The translations under genes and the position numbers were made by a program. Below, piece by piece: positions 35,470-43,507 of a stretch of DNA of 64,000 nt (positions within the stretch are counted from its first letter, which is position 1; each line of letters begins with the position of its first letter). A model generated the notes under the pieces. That model was not told the DNA's origin. It did not search any database and worked only from the letters and a program-made list of their open reading frames with translations. The DNA comes from Saccharopolyspora hordei (GTDB lineage Bacteria > Actinomycetota > Actinomycetes > Mycobacteriales > Pseudonocardiaceae): NCBI RefSeq assembly GCF_013410345.1, contig NZ_JACCFJ010000001.1, positions 3,881,001 to 3,945,000 on the forward strand. Direction: 5' to 3'.

Positions 35470-36489
35470 GTGCGGCGGACCGTCCCGGTGATCATCGTCG
35501 CCGGTTTCCTCGGCTCCGGGAAGACGAGCCTGCTCAACCACCTGCTGCGCGACCCGCAGGGGGCGCGGATCGGCGTGGTGGTCAACGACTTCGGCACGAT
35601 CAACGTCGACGCGCTGAGCGTGGCCGGTCAGGTCGACTCGACGGTCTCGCTGGGCAACGGCTGCCTGTGCTGCGCCGTCGACGCCAGCGGCCTGGACGAC
35701 CTGCTGGCGCAGCTGGCCCGCCCGAGCAGCGACATCGACGTGATCGTCATCGAGGCCAGCGGGCTGGCCGACCCGCGCGTCATGGTGCGGCTGCTGCTGA
35801 ACAGCACCAACCCCCGGCTCAGCTACGGCGGGCTGGTGGAGGTGGTCGACGCCGCCGAGTTCGAGGCCACCCGGCAGCGCCACCCCGAGATCGACCAGCA
35901 CCTGCGCTTCGCGGACCTGGTGCTGCTGAACAAGACCGACCGGGTCGCCGAGGACGAGCGCGACCGGCTGCTGGGGCTGGTGCGCGAGCTCGCCGGCGGC
36001 AGGCCGGTGCTGCCGACCGCGCACGGCCGGGTCGACCCGGCACTGCTGTTCGACCGCGAGGCCGTGCGGCAGCGGCGGGAGACCGTCCGGCAGCTGTCCT
36101 TCGACGACCTGCTCGCCGAGGACCGCTGCCACGAGCACCTGCACGCCGCGTACCAGAGCGTGGCGTTCACCGCGGACGAGCCGGTCGACCCGCGGGCGCT
36201 GATGCGGTTCCTGGACGACCGCCCGGCCGGGGTGTACCGGATGAAGGGGCAGCTCCACTTCGCGGTGCCCGGTCACGAGCAGAAGTTCACCCTGCACACC
36301 GTGGGCGCTTTCGTGCGCTTCCACCGCTCGCGCTGGGCCCGCGGCGAGCCGCGCCGCACCCAGCTGGTGGTGATCGGCTCCGGCCTGGACGCCGACCGCG
36401 TCCGCGCCGGGCTCGGCGCGTGCCTGGGCGTCCCGGACGCCGCCGACGAGCACAGCATGCTCGACGTGCTCAAGCACACCCGCTCCTGA
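35470..36489 (+). CDS. CobW/G3E-family GTPase, putative metal chaperone
   Basis: A 339-residue GTPase. Walker A is GFLGSGKTS at about residues 12-20, the metal motif is CLCC near 65-68, the G4 motif is NKTD near 154-157, and a CobW C-terminal domain ends the chain (YRMKGQLHFAVPGHEQKF). The CxCC motif marks it as a zinc-type or similar metallochaperone of the COG0523 group. A GGAGGAGG at 35458-35465 makes GTG 35470 the better start; GTG 35467 is also possible. No Zur box was identified. Confidence 0.9.
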   Translation: MRRTVPVIIVAGFLGSGKTSLLNHLLRDPQGARIGVVVNDFGTINVDALSVAGQVDSTVSLGNGCLCCAVDASGLDDLLAQLARPSSDIDVIVIEASGLADPRVMVRLLLNSTNPRLSYGGLVEVVDAAEFEATRQRHPEIDQHLRFADLVLLNKTDRVAEDERDRLLGLVRELAGGRPVLPTAHGRVDPALLFDREAVRQRRETVRQLSFDDLLAEDRCHEHLHAAYQSVAFTADEPVDPRALMRFLDDRPAGVYRMKGQLHFAVPGHEQKFTLHTVGAFVRFHRSRWARGEPRRTQLVVIGSGLDADRVRAGLGACLGVPDAADEHSMLDVLKHTRS

Positions 36490-36565
36490 ACACCTGCCGG
36501 GTGCCGGTCACCGTCGTACGGTGGCGCGGACCGGTTCTCGCCCGCGTGGAGAGGGGTGTGCCCGA

Positions 36566-37078
36566 ATGACCAGCGCTGATGTGCTCGCCGACGCGTTCGG
36601 CCGGATCCAGGAGGTGGTGCACGACGCCGTCGGCGGGCTGGACGCCGAGCAGCTGGCGGTCCGCCTCGACCCGGAGGCGAACTCGATCGCGTGGCTGGTC
36701 TGGCACCTGACCCGGGTGCAGGACGACCACGTCTCCGACGTCGCGGGCCTCGAGCAGGTGTGGACCGCGCAGGGCTGGGCCGACCGCTTCGGGTTGCCGT
36801 TCCCCGCCGGGGACATCGGCTACGGCCACGACTCCGAGGACGTCGCGGCGGTGCGCGTGGAGTCCGCCGACCTGCTCACCGGCTACCACGACGCGGTGCA
36901 CGCCCAGACCCTCGAGTTCGTGCGGAGGCTGAGCGACGAGGACCTCGACCAGGTCGTCGACGAGTCGTGGCAACCCCCGGTGACGCTCGGTGTCCGACTG
37001 GTCAGCGTGATCGGCGACGACCTCCAGCACGCCGGGCAGGCGGCCTTCGTGCGCGGCATCGTCGAACGCGCCGACTAG
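36566..37078 (+). CDS. DinB/DUF664-type protein, mycothiol-dependent enzyme superfamily
   Basis: A 170-residue four-helix-bundle protein. The metal-binding histidines are recognisable in WLVWHLTRVQDDHV near residues 46-59, and a third in VIGDDLQHAGQAA near 150-160. Actinobacterial members include mycothiol S-transferases and isomerases, so a thiol-dependent detoxification role is possible. The start at ATG 36566 follows GAGAGGGG by about ten bases. Confidence 0.8.
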   Translation: MTSADVLADAFGRIQEVVHDAVGGLDAEQLAVRLDPEANSIAWLVWHLTRVQDDHVSDVAGLEQVWTAQGWADRFGLPFPAGDIGYGHDSEDVAAVRVESADLLTGYHDAVHAQTLEFVRRLSDEDLDQVVDESWQPPVTLGVRLVSVIGDDLQHAGQAAFVRGIVERAD

Positions 37079-37123
37079 CTCGGGAGGTGGCACCGCGGGG
37101 CCGGTGTGCGGGACGATCGGGGC

Positions 37124-37609
37124 ATGTCCGAGCGGAAACCACCCGGTACCACCTTCGAGTCGTGGGTGGATCGGCAGATCCGCATGGCGCAGGAGCGCGG
37201 CGACTTCGACGACCTGCCCGGCGCGGGCAAGCCGTTGCCCGGCGCGGGCCAGCCCGTCGAGGAGCAGTGGTGGCTCAAGCAGCGCCTGCGCGAGGAGGGC
37301 CTGTCCGCCGAGGCGCTGCTGCCGACGTCGCTGCGGTTGCGCAAGGAGGTCGAGCGGCTGCCCGAGACCGTGCGCGACCTGCCCACCGAGCGGGACGTGC
37401 GGGAGACCGCCGCTGAGCTGAACCGCCGCATCGTCGAGCACCTGCGCAACCCGTGCGGACCTCAGGTGGCGGTCCGGCCGGTCGACGTCGACGAGCTGGT
37501 GGCCGGCTGGCGGTCCGCGCGCCGGCAGCGGGCAGCGCGGCCCGCTCCCGAGCCGGCGGACCCCGAACCGCCGCGCCGGCGCCGCTGGTGGCGCCGCTGG
37601 CGGCGGTGA
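37124..37609 (+). CDS. DUF1992 (DnaJ-homologue subfamily C member 28-like) protein
   Basis: A 161-residue protein. The conserved part is TFESWVDRQIRMAQERGDFDDLPGAGKPLPG (split here: FESWVDRQIRMAQERG, then FDDLPGAGKPL) within the first 45 residues, the core of DUF1992. There is no J-domain in this bacterial form. The C-terminus is a basic and aromatic tail (RRRRWWRRWRR) that could contact nucleic acid or membrane. Function unknown. Confidence 0.8.
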   Translation: MSERKPPGTTFESWVDRQIRMAQERGDFDDLPGAGKPLPGAGQPVEEQWWLKQRLREEGLSAEALLPTSLRLRKEVERLPETVRDLPTERDVRETAAELNRRIVEHLRNPCGPQVAVRPVDVDELVAGWRSARRQRAARPAPEPADPEPPRRRRWWRRWRR

Positions 37610-37634
37610 CCCCCGTCTCACTGTGTGAGCGGCT

Positions 37635-37663
37635 TTGACGCCGCCCCGCGGTGATGCTTTGAT
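37635..37663 (+). promoter_or_regulatory. Promoter of the leader peptide and winged-helix regulator
   Basis: TTGACG at 37635-37640, a 17-base spacer, then TTTGAT at 37658-37663. The -10 ends six bases before ATG 37670, so transcription should begin at or very near the start codon and the leader peptide would be translated from a leaderless mRNA. The second locus at 58372 has the same layout. Confidence 0.5.
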
Positions 37664-37669
37664 CCGATC

Positions 37670-37750
37670 ATGGCACTGGGACCGCTGCTCGTGCAGCGCG
37701 CGCACATCGACCTGCTGTGGGTCGCGTCGGCGGCCTGTTCGCGCGGCTGA
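37670..37750 (+). CDS. Putative cysteine-responsive leader peptide (26 aa)
   Basis: A 26-codon ORF, leaderless by promoter position. The C-terminal half reads RAHIDLLWVASAACSRG, matching the actinobacterial leader-peptide pattern H-[IV]-D-L-L-x-x-x-x-A-x-C. It aligns without gaps over its whole length with the leader at 58408 (13 of 26 identical, including the single Cys at residue 23). Known leaders of this type sit before sulfur-metabolism genes, and ribosome stalling at the cysteine codon is thought to control the downstream gene. Here the downstream gene is a winged-helix regulator 59 bases away. Confidence 0.7.
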   Translation: MALGPLLVQRAHIDLLWVASAACSRG

Positions 37751-37757
37751 GCGATTC

Positions 37758-37773
37758 CGCGCACCCCTCCCCC
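37758..37773 (+). promoter_or_regulatory. C/U-rich tract after the leader stop, possible anti-Shine-Dalgarno element
   Basis: CGCGCACCCCTCCCCC begins seven bases after the leader stop. An almost identical tract follows the leader at 58408. It could pair with the GGAG ribosome site at 37796-37799 and hide it unless a ribosome covers the leader end. Confidence 0.45.
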
Positions 37774-37809
37774 GATCCGCATCGCGATGTGAGACGGAGA
37801 CCTGTGCCC

Positions 37810-38346
37810 ATGACACCGGAAGCTGCCCGGCCGCTGGCGGCGAACTCCTTCGAGACCCGGCCCCTGCAGGACGGCGCCGTGGTCGAGGTGACCGCTCGGT
37901 TCATCGTCACCCGCCAGGACTTGGCCGCGCTGGAGCGGGTCTTCACCCCGCACGTCACCAGATCGTCCACAGTGGACGAACGGACCGCCCTGGAGGTGCC
38001 GCGGCTGCGGTCGCTGCCCTCCCCGGCCGAGCCGGTGGAACCGAAGCTGCGGATCCAGGTCGCCGCCCGGCGCGTCCTGCGCGCTGACGGCACCCCCGTG
38101 GACCTGACCCGCCTGGAGTTCGACCTGCTGCTGCACCTGTGCGAGAACCCCGGCCGGGTGCACCGGCGCACCTCGCTGCTCACCGCGGTGTGGCGCTGCA
38201 CCAGCCCGCCGAGCACCCGGACCGTGGACGTGCACGTCCGCCGGATCCGCCGCAAGCTCGGGCCCGACCTGGACCTGATCACCACGGTGCGCGGGGTCGG
38301 CTACCGGGTGGACCGGGCCGACGAGGTGCACATCGTCCGGGAGTAG
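37810..38346 (+). CDS. Winged-helix (OmpR/PhoB-type) DNA-binding regulator without a receiver domain
   Basis: A 178-residue protein (180 if GTG 37804 is used; GGAG at 37796 suits either). The last 100 residues are an OmpR-type winged helix: LTRLEFDLLLHLCENPGRV, the recognition helix region TRTVDVHVRRIRRKLG and the wing ITTVRGVGYRVD. The first 80 residues are not a phosphate receiver; they lack the Asp pocket and may bind a ligand. The leader peptide upstream suggests that its synthesis responds to cysteine, making it a candidate regulator of sulfur metabolism. That role is inference. Confidence 0.82.
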   Translation: MTPEAARPLAANSFETRPLQDGAVVEVTARFIVTRQDLAALERVFTPHVTRSSTVDERTALEVPRLRSLPSPAEPVEPKLRIQVAARRVLRADGTPVDLTRLEFDLLLHLCENPGRVHRRTSLLTAVWRCTSPPSTRTVDVHVRRIRRKLGPDLDLITTVRGVGYRVDRADEVHIVRE

Positions 38347-38392
38347 TGACCGCGCGGGGCATGCCCGCGGGCCCGGTGGGTAGCCGAAGGGC

Positions 38393-38674
38393 ATGCGCAA
38401 GCGGAGTCGCGAGGAGTACCAGCGGGGACTGCCCGGCTACCACGACCCGATGGCCGGGGTCGGCGGTGCGCCCTACGCGCGCAGCGCGCTGACCCTGCGG
38501 TTGTGGCTGGCCGGGTTCGGGCTGGTGTTCTGCGCCGTCGCGGCGGTGCTGCTGTTCGTGGCCGGGCCGGGAGAGCTGGCCTGGCTGGGCTGGGTGCTCG
38601 TGGTGCTGGCGGTGGTCGCCGCCGTGGACCTCGCGTGGGTCGCGCACCGCAAGCTCCGCGGCGAACCCGGCTAG
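38393..38674 (+). CDS. DUF6343 family small membrane protein
   Basis: A 93-residue protein with two membrane helices, about residues 35-58 and 63-82, preceded by the family phrase PYARSALTLRLWLAGFGLV and ending in a basic tail. The function is unknown. Its stop overlaps the converging gvpK stop by the palindrome CTAG. Confidence 0.72.
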   Translation: MRKRSREEYQRGLPGYHDPMAGVGGAPYARSALTLRLWLAGFGLVFCAVAAVLLFVAGPGELAWLGWVLVVLAVVAAVDLAWVAHRKLRGEPG

Positions 38675-38994
38675 TCGTCCCGGGGCAGCAGCGGGCCGAG
38701 CGGTCCGAGGTCCAGGTTGAGGTCGTCGGTGGTGAAGCCGAACCGGTCACGGAGCTCGCCCATGGCCTCCTCCAGCTTCATCAGCGCCAGCCCCAGGTCC
38801 TCGACCTGGTCGTCGTCGAGCGTGCCCTGGTCGACCCGGCGCAGCGCCTGGCGTTCCATGAGCTGCCGCAACAGCTCGACGATGGTCAGCACGAGCCGCA
38901 CCAGGTCGCGCTGCACCGACTCGGCGTCCGTCTCGATGCGGTGCGGCAGTCCCCGCGACCGGTCAGCGCGGTGGTCGTCCGGTGGTCCAGTCAT
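38671..38994 (-). CDS. gvpK: Gas vesicle protein GvpK
   Basis: A 107-residue protein with the GvpK core QRDLVRLVLTIVELLRQLMERQALRRVD (here cut as VRLVLTIVELLRQLMERQ) and GLALMKLEEAMGELRDRFG. GvpK is required for proper gas vesicle assembly in several bacteria. It is the last gene of the leftward gas vesicle operon and overlaps the preceding GvpA-family gene by 32 bases, so translation is coupled. Confidence 0.93.
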   Translation of the reverse strand: MTGPPDDHRADRSRGLPHRIETDAESVQRDLVRLVLTIVELLRQLMERQALRRVDQGTLDDDQVEDLGLALMKLEEAMGELRDRFGFTTDDLNLDLGPLGPLLPRDD

Positions 38995-39217
38995 CTCCGG
39001 CCGGCTCCCCGTCGTCGATGTGCATCGTGGCCTGGTTGATCGAGGTGATGATGGCCCGCAGCGACACGCGCACCAGGTCGACGCCCGCCAGGGAGATGGT
39101 GATGTCGCCGGTGAGCACCACCCCGCCGGCGAGCAACCGGTCGAGCAGGTCGACGAGCGCGATCTCCCGGGCGTCCCGGACCGACCGCGGGCCGGCCTCC
39201 GTGACCACGCCGCTCAT
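38963..39217 (-). CDS. gvpS: GvpA-family minor gas vesicle protein, GvpS-like
   Basis: An 84-residue protein of the GvpA/GvpJ/GvpM superfamily: EIALVDLLDRLLAGGVVLTG followed by DITISLAGVDLVRVSLRAII. The conserved hydrophobic strand-helix pattern of the gas vesicle shell is kept, but charge and length suit a minor component. The symbol follows the position used in Streptomyces clusters (before gvpK) and is tentative; GvpJ or GvpM would also fit. The ATG at 39217 overlaps the gvpL stop by four bases. Confidence 0.8.
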   Translation of the reverse strand: MSGVVTEAGPRSVRDAREIALVDLLDRLLAGGVVLTGDITISLAGVDLVRVSLRAIITSINQATMHIDDGEPAGDDWTTGRPPR

Positions 39218-39990
39218 CGCCGCTCCTCGACGTCGACCACCGCGAAGGAGTACGGGGCCCACGGCCCGGTGAGCTCCACCCGCAGGGAGCTGTCGCGCAC
39301 GGCCTCGTCGACCGCGGCCCGGAACTCCTCCGTCCGCGCGTCGTCCACCAGGTACGCGCCGTTCAACACCATCATGCCCTGGTAGCCCGCCAGGTCCTTG
39401 TTCTGCGGCGGGTGCACCCGCACCGCGTCGGCGATCGCGGCCAGCGCTTCGTGCACCTCACCCGCACGCTCCACGGCCTCGCCCTCCGCACGGGCACGGC
39501 CCTCCTTGCGCTTGCGGAGCTTGCCGAGGTAGGCCCGCCCCGGGCTCTCCGCCTGCGCGTCCTCGCCGGAGTCCTCGGCCCCCTCCGGAGCGCTGAGCTC
39601 GGCGTAGGCCTTGACGCCCCACTCCGTGCGGCCGGTGATCAGGTCGAGGACGCCGAGGAACTCCTCCGCCCGCTCCTGGAGGGCCGCCCGGACGCGGTCG
39701 TCGTCGTAGTAGACCGTGGCCAGCGCCAGCGGCGCGACCGTCGCGACGGCGGCGGCCGCGTCGACGACGCTGTTGTGCTCCCACACCGTCCGCTCCAGCC
39801 ACCGCAGGTCCTCGAGGTGCTCGCGGAGCCCCTGCTCGCCGAACTCCTCGGCGCTGACCGTGCTGACCAGGGCGGCCAGCTCCCCGGCGGCGACCTTGCG
39901 CACCTCCGCGCCCGCGATGCCCTTCACCTCGGACGGCGGGGCGGCGTCGTGCCGCAGGATGGCGTAGACGTAGGACAGCGTCTCAGTCAC
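39214..39990 (-). CDS. gvpL: Gas vesicle protein GvpL (GvpF/L family)
   Basis: A 258-residue GvpF/L-type protein. The family starts with TLSYVYAILRHD and contains HNSVVDAAAAVATVAPLALATVYYDDD-type sequence (LALATVYYDDDRV), then a charged insert rich in Glu, Arg and Lys at about 150-190, and ends in LTGPWAPYSFAVV. GvpF/L proteins interact with GvpA and are thought to prevent its aggregation. The start is GTG 39990, with AGGAGG upstream, eight bases inside the end of gvpJ. Confidence 0.9.
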   Translation of the reverse strand: MTETLSYVYAILRHDAAPPSEVKGIAGAEVRKVAAGELAALVSTVSAEEFGEQGLREHLEDLRWLERTVWEHNSVVDAAAAVATVAPLALATVYYDDDRVRAALQERAEEFLGVLDLITGRTEWGVKAYAELSAPEGAEDSGEDAQAESPGRAYLGKLRKRKEGRARAEGEAVERAGEVHEALAAIADAVRVHPPQNKDLAGYQGMMVLNGAYLVDDARTEEFRAAVDEAVRDSSLRVELTGPWAPYSFAVVDVEERR

Positions 39991-40432
39991 GGTCCTCCTC
40001 CTCGGGGATGGGTCGAGGCGACAGCCGGCGCGGCTCCGCGGTGCGCTCGTCCGCGCCGGGGAGGGACTCGGCGTCCGAGGTCTCGCCTTCCAGCTCACGC
40101 ACCCGGGATCGCAGCTGCCGGTTCTCCTCGGCCAGGTTCCGGCTGCCGGAGGACAGGGTCGGGTCGTGCTCCCACCAGTCGATCCCCATCTCGCGGGCGC
40201 GCTCCACCGAGGCGACCACGAGGCGGAGCTTGATGGTGAGCAGCTCGATGTCGAGCAGGTTCACCTGGATGTCGCCGACGATGACGATGCCCTTGTCCAG
40301 CACGCGCTCGAGGATGTCGGCGAGGTTGGCGCCCTCCTGCTGCCGCGCGGGGGGCGCCGAGCGCTGCTGGCCGTACCAGGCGGGCGCCCGCCCGGCACCG
40401 CCTCGGGAGTCGTCGCGGTCGTGGCCGGTCAT
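39983..40432 (-). CDS. gvpJ: GvpA-family protein with long hydrophilic tail, GvpJ-like
   Basis: A 149-residue protein. The GvpA-like core lies at about residues 35-85: NLADILERVLDKGIVIVGD, then VNLLDIELLTIKLRLVVASVE. The last 60 residues are hydrophilic, with a predicted coiled coil around AEENRQLRSRVRELEGE. This is typical of GvpJ-type minor shell proteins of actinobacteria. Its ATG overlaps the gvpO stop by four bases. Confidence 0.87.
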   Translation of the reverse strand: MTGHDRDDSRGGAGRAPAWYGQQRSAPPARQQEGANLADILERVLDKGIVIVGDIQVNLLDIELLTIKLRLVVASVERAREMGIDWWEHDPTLSSGSRNLAEENRQLRSRVRELEGETSDAESLPGADERTAEPRRLSPRPIPEEEDRD

Positions 40433-40875
40433 CGTCCGTCGCCTCGCCCTCTGGCATAGCGGTCAACCCGGCGGTAGGAGAGCAGGTCACCGTCGTGGTC
40501 CAGTTCCGCCTGGTACACCGCGAGGATGTCCGCGGTGTCCGGGACCCGGCGGCTCTCCACGACCTCGACCCCCACCAGCCATCCCTCGTCCCCGCGCTCG
40601 ATGGACGTCACTCCCTCGATCTGCCTGCCCGTCAGCTCGTACACGTGGCGGACCGCCAAGTGCGCCGCTTCGGCCGCCTTCAGCGATCGCCTCCTCTCCG
40701 CGGGAGCTCGCTCCCGCTCCGCACCGCTCGCTTCCGCCTGGGTGCGCTGCGGTGCGTCCGCACCGCGGCCGCCGGCCCGTTCCGCGGGCTGCTCCTCCGA
40801 TCGCGGTGGCCTCCTGCCGCGCCGCTCCGCCGGTGGCTCGCGGCCCCGGGCACCATCGCTGCGCGGCGTGGCCAT
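40429..40875 (-). CDS. gvpO: Gas vesicle protein GvpO
   Basis: A 148-residue protein. The first 60 residues are a disordered, Arg/Glu/Pro-rich extension; the GvpO domain follows: AVRHVYELTGRQIEGVTSIE, then GWLVGVEVVESRRVPDTADILA and YQAELDHDGDLLSYRRVDRY. GvpO is essential for gas vesicles in haloarchaea and is standard in actinobacterial clusters, where it usually comes first; here it sits mid-operon. Confidence 0.92.
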   Translation of the reverse strand: MATPRSDGARGREPPAERRGRRPPRSEEQPAERAGGRGADAPQRTQAEASGAERERAPAERRRSLKAAEAAHLAVRHVYELTGRQIEGVTSIERGDEGWLVGVEVVESRRVPDTADILAVYQAELDHDGDLLSYRRVDRYARGRGDGR

Positions 40876-40881
40876 CGCCGA

Positions 40882-41133
40882 TCACGCTTCCCCTGCGTCA
40901 CGCCGCCGCTGCGCTTCGAAGAGCCGGGCGAGCAGGTGGTCGTGCAGGTCGTCCCGCTCCTGCTCGGTCAGCTCCCCGGCCTCGTAGGCGTCGTCGACGT
41001 CGGCCATCTGGCTCTGGATGATGGCCGGGTCGTAGTACTGCTTCTCCGCGTGCTGCTTGACCTGTTCGACCACCCACGCCGCACCGCGGACCGGGGCCAG
41101 CGGGAGCGTGAGCAGACCGGTGATGAGCCCCAT
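40882..41133 (-). CDS. gvpG: Gas vesicle protein GvpG
   Basis: An 83-residue protein with the GvpG pattern: LLTLPLAPVRGAAWVVEQV at the start, then a helical acidic segment EAGELTEQERDDLHDHLLAR. GvpG is a small assembly accessory protein. It begins one base after the gvpF stop. Confidence 0.92.
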   Translation of the reverse strand: MGLITGLLTLPLAPVRGAAWVVEQVKQHAEKQYYDPAIIQSQMADVDDAYEAGELTEQERDDLHDHLLARLFEAQRRRDAGEA

Positions 41134-41134
41134 G

Positions 41135-41926
41135 TCAGCTCTCCGGCATGAAGTCGTAGGGAGCGAGCGGACCGAGCAGTCGCAGGTTGATCCGCCCGGC
41201 CCACCGCTGTCCGAGGTCTTCCACGGCCTGCTCGAAGTCGCCCGTCACCTCGCGGCCGACGAGGAAGGCCACGTGCACGGCGTCGTCCTCGCCCGCGACG
41301 TCGTGCCGGTTGGAGGCGACGGCCACCGCTTCCAGCGCCCGGACCATCTCCTCCGCGTCGGCTTCGCGCTTCTGCACCACCGCGTTGTTGACCAGTTCTC
41401 CCAGCCGCATCCGCTCCGCGTAGCCCGCCTCCTCGGGCAGGCCGCGAACGGTCTCGCGCAGCTGCTGGATCTCCGGGTCCTCGGCCACGATCTCGCGGAT
41501 GTGCGCGCTCTCGGCGTACTTGCCCCGGATCGTGAACTGCACCAGGCCAGCCAGCTCGGCGAGCATCTCCTCGAAGCGGTCGTGGTGCGGGGCCAGGAGC
41601 TCGTCCACGACGGCTTCCTTGGTCTTGAGCACGGACCCGAAGCGGATGGGGATCACGGTCGCGTCCGCTGCGAGGGTGTCGAGCACCTGTTGGTGCGCCA
41701 TCAGGTCCTGGCGCTTGCCGAGCGGGCGGGCGAGCGGCAGTTCGCTGATCACGGCCGAGACGTTCCCGTGGGTGGCGAGCTCGACCTTCACGTCGTCGTC
41801 ACCGACCGCGGGCAGGCCGTCCGGGAGCTCCTCCTGGTGGCCCAGGATCCCGTAGACGTAGAACCCGCGGTCCACCTGACCCTCGTCCGCGACCTGGTCA
41901 CCTCGTACTGCGTTCGTGGACATCAT
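41135..41926 (-). CDS. gvpF: Gas vesicle protein GvpF (GvpF/L family)
   Basis: A 263-residue GvpF/L protein: [10 protein letters not shown] near residue 22, [20 protein letters not shown] near 92-111, and the C-terminal [12 protein letters not shown], a family signature. It is a close functional relative of the gvpL product at 39990 but more canonical, without the charged insert. It starts at ATG 41926 (or ATG 41923), overlapping gvpA. Confidence 0.93.
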   Translation of the reverse strand: MMSTNAVRGDQVADEGQVDRGFYVYGILGHQEELPDGLPAVGDDDVKVELATHGNVSAVISELPLARPLGKRQDLMAHQQVLDTLAADATVIPIRFGSVLKTKEAVVDELLAPHHDRFEEMLAELAGLVQFTIRGKYAESAHIREIVAEDPEIQQLRETVRGLPEEAGYAERMRLGELVNNAVVQKREADAEEMVRALEAVAVASNRHDVAGEDDAVHVAFLVGREVTGDFEQAVEDLGQRWAGRINLRLLGPLAPYDFMPES

Positions 41927-42339
41927 TCACGCTCCCGACTGCGCGAGGACTCCCGTCTGCGGGCCGTCTGCTTCTCCCGCCGCTCCTCCGCCTCGTCGCG
42001 GAACTCGTCGAACTTGTCCTTGGCGGCGTCGATCATCCCCTTGGTCTTGCCCTCCGCACCGCTCTGCGTGGTGCCCTCCACCAGCTCCGTGAGGTCCTTG
42101 CCGCCCTTGGCTTCCAGGTCCAGCCGGTTGGTCGCCTCGGCGAACCTCAGGTAGGTGTCCACACTGGCCACGACGACGCGCGCGTCGATCGTGAGGATCT
42201 CGATGCCGACCAGGGAGACGCGCACGAACACGTCGATCACCAGGCCCTTGTCGAGGATCAGCTCCACCACGTCCGCGAGGCTGCCGCCTCCCTTCTGGAC
42301 AGCCCCACCGCCACCTTGCTGCATGCCCGCGACGGTCAT
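41923..42339 (-). CDS. gvpA: Gas vesicle structural protein GvpA (GvpB)
   Basis: A 138-residue major shell protein. The core spans about residues 20-75: [20 protein letters not shown], then [26 protein letters not shown] (shown in part). Classic GvpA has about 70 residues; the extra 60 here are a charged, probably helical C-terminus like that of Streptomyces GvpB. Only one full GvpA copy is present. The gene follows the SRPBCC gene by four bases. Confidence 0.93.
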   Translation of the reverse strand: MTVAGMQQGGGGAVQKGGGSLADVVELILDKGLVIDVFVRVSLVGIEILTIDARVVVASVDTYLRFAEATNRLDLEAKGGKDLTELVEGTTQSGAEGKTKGMIDAAKDKFDEFRDEAEERREKQTARRRESSRSRERE

Positions 42340-42343
42340 GCGA

Positions 42344-43507
42344 TCACCTTCTCCGGCTCGCCGTCACGGGTTCACGGCGGCGCCGCCCGCGACTTCCCTC
42401 GACGTCGGGTTCCTCGTCCGCGTCGCTGTCCTCGTGGTCCTCCTCGCCGTACTCGTCCTCGTCCCCGTACTCGTCCTCGTCCCCGTACTCGTCTTCCTCG
42501 TAGCCCTCGTCCTCGCGGGGTTCCTCGTCGTACTCGCCGTGCTCCTCGTCGCCCTCGGCCTGGCCGCGCTCGTCCGCGTAGCCTTCCTCCTCGGCGCGGC
42601 CGCGCTGCTCCTCTTCCTCTTGCACGGCTTCTTCGTGGGTCCGGACGACCTCCCGGTCCCGGATCTCCCCGCGCCAGCCCTCGATCTGGTCCTGCTCCAA
42701 GATGGTCCGCGTCATCATGTGCCGCTTGATGTACTTGAAGTCCGCGCGGACCCGGCGCCCCTGCGCGCGCCACATGTACGCGGTCTTCTCGAAGAACCCC
42801 TGCGGGTAGTACTCGAGGACCAGCAGGACCCTGGTCATGTCGGGCGTGATCTCGTGGAACGTGACCGTCCCGTCCACCGTGCCCTTGGCGCCCTTGGAGG
42901 TCCAGACGATCCGCTCGTCCGGGACCTGCTCGACGATGGTGGCCTCCCAGCTGCGCTTGGACAGGAAGATCTGCGCCTGCCAGTTGAGCTTCTCGTCGGA
43001 CTCCTGGTCCACGCTGAGGACCTTCTTGGTCATGCTCGGGAAGTCCTCGAACCGGGTCCACTGGTCGTACACGACGCGGCGCGGCAGACCGAAGTCGTTC
43101 TCCTCGATGATGTTGACGACCTTGGCCTTGCCCTTCTTGCCGCCCTTGCTACCGCCGCCGCCTCCACCGCCCATGCCCAGGGCCTCCTTGGTCTTCTCCT
43201 TCGCCCCTGCCAGGCCGGCCTTGAGCATCGATCCCATCGGAGAACCCCCCTTGGCCAGTTCCTTGCCCCCGGTCAACGCGGCCGCCAGGCCCGCGCCTCC
43301 GTTGCCCGCCGACTCCGTGAGCCGTTCGGTGATCTCCTCGGCCTTCTCGCTGAGGAGGCCCACCGCCCGTTCCCCGACCGCGGCCAGCAGGTCCTGCAGG
43401 CCCGCCTTGAGAGGTTCCAGCGGGAGTTCGCTCATCAACCCACCGGAACCGGTGGACCGGCCGGCTTCGGATCGTTCCGTCATGGTCATCACCCCAGCCA
43501 CGCTCAC
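42344..43507 (-). CDS. SRPBCC (START-like) protein of the gas vesicle operon with acidic repeats, GvpZ-like
   Basis: A 387-residue protein in three parts. Residues 1-130 are a helical, Ala/Gly-rich segment ending in a Gly run. Residues about 130-275 form an SRPBCC lipid-pocket domain ([39 protein letters not shown]). Residues 285-375 are extremely acidic, with tandem units of the form [18 protein letters not shown] proteins occur in many actinobacterial gas vesicle clusters (called GvpZ in Streptomyces, by my recall), but their role is not established. It overlaps the upstream gene by four bases. Confidence 0.82.
   Translation of the reverse strand: MSVAGVMTMTERSEAGRSTGSGGLMSELPLEPLKAGLQDLLAAVGERAVGLLSEKAEEITERLTESAGNGGAGLAAALTGGKELAKGGSPMGSMLKAGLAGAKEKTKEALGMGGGGGGGSKGGKKGKAKVVNIIEENDFGLPRRVVYDQWTRFEDFPSMTKKVLSVDQESDEKLNWQAQIFLSKRSWEATIVEQVPDERIVWTSKGAKGTVDGTVTFHEITPDMTRVLLVLEYYPQGFFEKTAYMWRAQGRRVRADFKYIKRHMMTRTILEQDQIEGWRGEIRDREVVRTHEEAVQEEEEQRGRAEEEGYADERGQAEGDEEHGEYDEEPREDEGYEEDEYGDEDEYGDEDEYGEEDHEDSDADEEPDVEGSRGRRRREPVTASRRR
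42441..42500 (-). repeat. Tandem acidic repeats in the SRPBCC gene
   Basis: The sequence CGTACTCGTCCTCGTCCC recurs in tandem on the plus strand, giving acidic GDEDEY units in the protein. The tract is the most repetitive DNA of the gas vesicle operon. Confidence 0.6.
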
